Shown here piece by piece: positions 62,921-64,000 of a DNA stretch of 64,000 nucleotides. The notes below the pieces were generated by a model, which was not told the DNA's origin, did no database searches, and saw only the letters and a program-made list of their open reading frames with translations. Source of the stretch: Nilaparvata lugens (lineage: Eukaryota; Arthropoda; Insecta; Hemiptera; Delphacidae); contig NC_052511.1 of assembly GCF_014356525.2 (NCBI RefSeq), positions 35,741,121 to 35,805,120 on the forward strand, read 5' to 3'. Positions within the stretch are counted from its first letter, which is position 1, and every line of letters starts with the position of its first letter. A program made the translations under genes and the position numbers.

Positions 62921-63239
62921 AGCCATGCATACAATAAATTGGTTATTCTTTTGTAACATTTAAGATTTCTCCATCTATGCAGAATACAATATCATTCAAT
63001 AAGCATATTATTTTTATACTTTGTTATTTTGTCCAATAGCTTATAATTCAGCTGAATATCATAATGAATTTGTTAATTTGACCTGAGTGCATATTGAACG
63101 ATGAAAAGAAAAAAATTGTGGTAACTGTAATATTATATTGTTCAATGGCTACTAGTCTACATGAATTGGAACAGTTTGAACAGATAATCAATAGTATTAG
63201 ATAATTTTCCTCAAGATATTCTCCCCATTGATACTCGGC
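62921..63239. other. Non-coding, nothing recognised
   Basis: AT-rich; no feature seen. Confidence 0.3.
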
Positions 63240-63660
63240 CAAAGGAAGGAATAGGATATGGAATGAAATGGAGATGAGAAAAGAAATTTATTGAGATGGA
63301 ATAAGGGTGTAAAGGAAATCGAAAAATGAAGGCAGTAGACGTAGAAATAGAGATAGTGTAACAGAAAGAACAAAAGTGCATTTGTGAAAGAGAAGGAAAA
63401 AGTGAGCCAGAGATTGATTGATTGATTTATTTCCTTCCCTTATGGCGGAGTTGGGACTACTGGTCCTCTCTTCCACACAAGAGAGAGAAAAAGAGTATGA
63501 TTGTCGGAGAGAGTAAAAGAAAGGAAGACAGAAAAAATAGAATAGAAGAGTAACATAGACTGACAGAAAGAGTAGAAGAGAGAGATGAATTGTGAGAGAG
63601 AAAGTTGATGAGAGAAAGAGAGTGTGTGATAAAGTGAGAGAGAACCACACACGGACTGAC
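63240..63660. other. Purine-rich tract with a short LINE tail
   Basis: GAGAGA-rich. 63411-63475 (TTGATTGATTGATTTATTTC then GGCGGAGTTGGGACTACTGG) looks like a very short minus-oriented LINE 3' tail. Confidence 0.45.
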
Positions 63661-63803
63661 AATCGGAGTTTAGCAGCACATGAAATTCATTAAACTGCTA
63701 TAATTACTTCACCTTTCGACTACAACTGCTTTGAATTAACTTTTGAACTTGCAGTGATGAGTTTTGTGGGTTCAATCACCTCTCTAATACAGATGCTTTA
63801 CAC

Positions 63804-63899
63804 TCAGATTCACTTCACACTGTCAGCCTGCCTTCCAATGGTATCAATATGTTTTCTATTTAACTTATGATGACAGCACAACGAAAATCTCACTATAGT
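63804..63899. repeat. ~90-bp hairpin repeat copy
   Basis: CAGATTCACTTCACACTGTC - GTATCAATATGTTTTCTATT - TATGATGACAGCACAACGAA - ATCTCACTATAG. Confidence 0.75.
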
Positions 63900-63919
63900 A
63901 GTAGGCAGAGTAATCTAAA

Positions 63920-64000
63920 GTGAGTTTCAGTTCAATCTGTCAGCATTTCTTATGTATAACGTCAATGCTTCCCATTCAACCAATGCTGACAGTATAAAGT
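63920..64000. repeat. ~90-bp hairpin repeat copy, cut by window end
   Basis: GTGAGTTTCAGTTCAATCTG - TCAGCATTTCTTATG - GTCAATGCTTCCCATTCAAC - CAATGCTGACAGTATAAAGT. The terminal few bases would lie past 64000. Confidence 0.8.

Overview
The window reads as a transposon-rich, gene-poor piece of an insect nuclear genome. The sequence is AT-rich. It carries LINE fragments, many MITE-like inverted repeats, LTR retrotransposons and kilobase-long purine/pyrimidine tracts, and no conserved host protein gene could be recognised. Several repeats (the 122-bp repeat at 21973-22094, the ~150-bp satellite ending near 46150, the element at 27003-27828) look to me like repeats common in planthopper genomes. 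That is recollection only, so a hemipteran, perhaps a delphacid planthopper, is a guess.

Positions 1-7200 hold the end of a Maverick/Polinton (adintovirus-like) endogenous DNA virus. It has an integrase cut by the window edge, an intact 1188-residue protein-primed family B DNA polymerase, a divergently transcribed BIR-domain (IAP-like) gene, an unrecognised 103-residue ORF, and a frameshifted small ORF with an OB-fold/SSB-like look. This end is rich in hairpins and short tandem repeats. The rest of the element (capsid, ATPase, protease) would lie left of position 1.

Positions 9480-17980 are nested transposons. A TA-flanked MITE (TAGTGAGG...CCTCACTA ends) holds a ~0.9-kb non-coding repeat and a complete non-autonomous LTR retrotransposon, 11157-17003, with TGAT target duplications. 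That LTR element encodes Gag plus a retropepsin but no reverse transcriptase, RNase H or integrase. Its LTRs hold a 47-bp minisatellite whose copy number differs by exactly seven units between the two LTRs.

Positions 18400-26500 hold an RTE-like LINE fragment, foldback elements, several MITEs, ~90-bp hairpin repeats, a 122-bp retroposon with target duplication, and pyrimidine microsatellites. Positions 26600-32900 are a diverged tandem duplication. A second copy of the LTR element lies at the junction with its left LTR truncated, and the other copy of the duplication keeps an empty target site.

Positions 33000-64000 are mostly non-coding. They hold GA-rich tracts (39.4-42.5, 53.4-55.9, 57.8-58.7 and 62.6-63.6 kb), a ~160-bp satellite, a ~150-bp satellite inside a MITE, a degraded Jockey/CR1-like LINE, a TTAA-flanked MITE, two copies of a hairpin retroposon with 12-bp target duplications, and a MITE with an 8-bp target duplication just after a LINE stop codon. 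Most long open frames here are artefacts of low-complexity sequence or tandem arrays.
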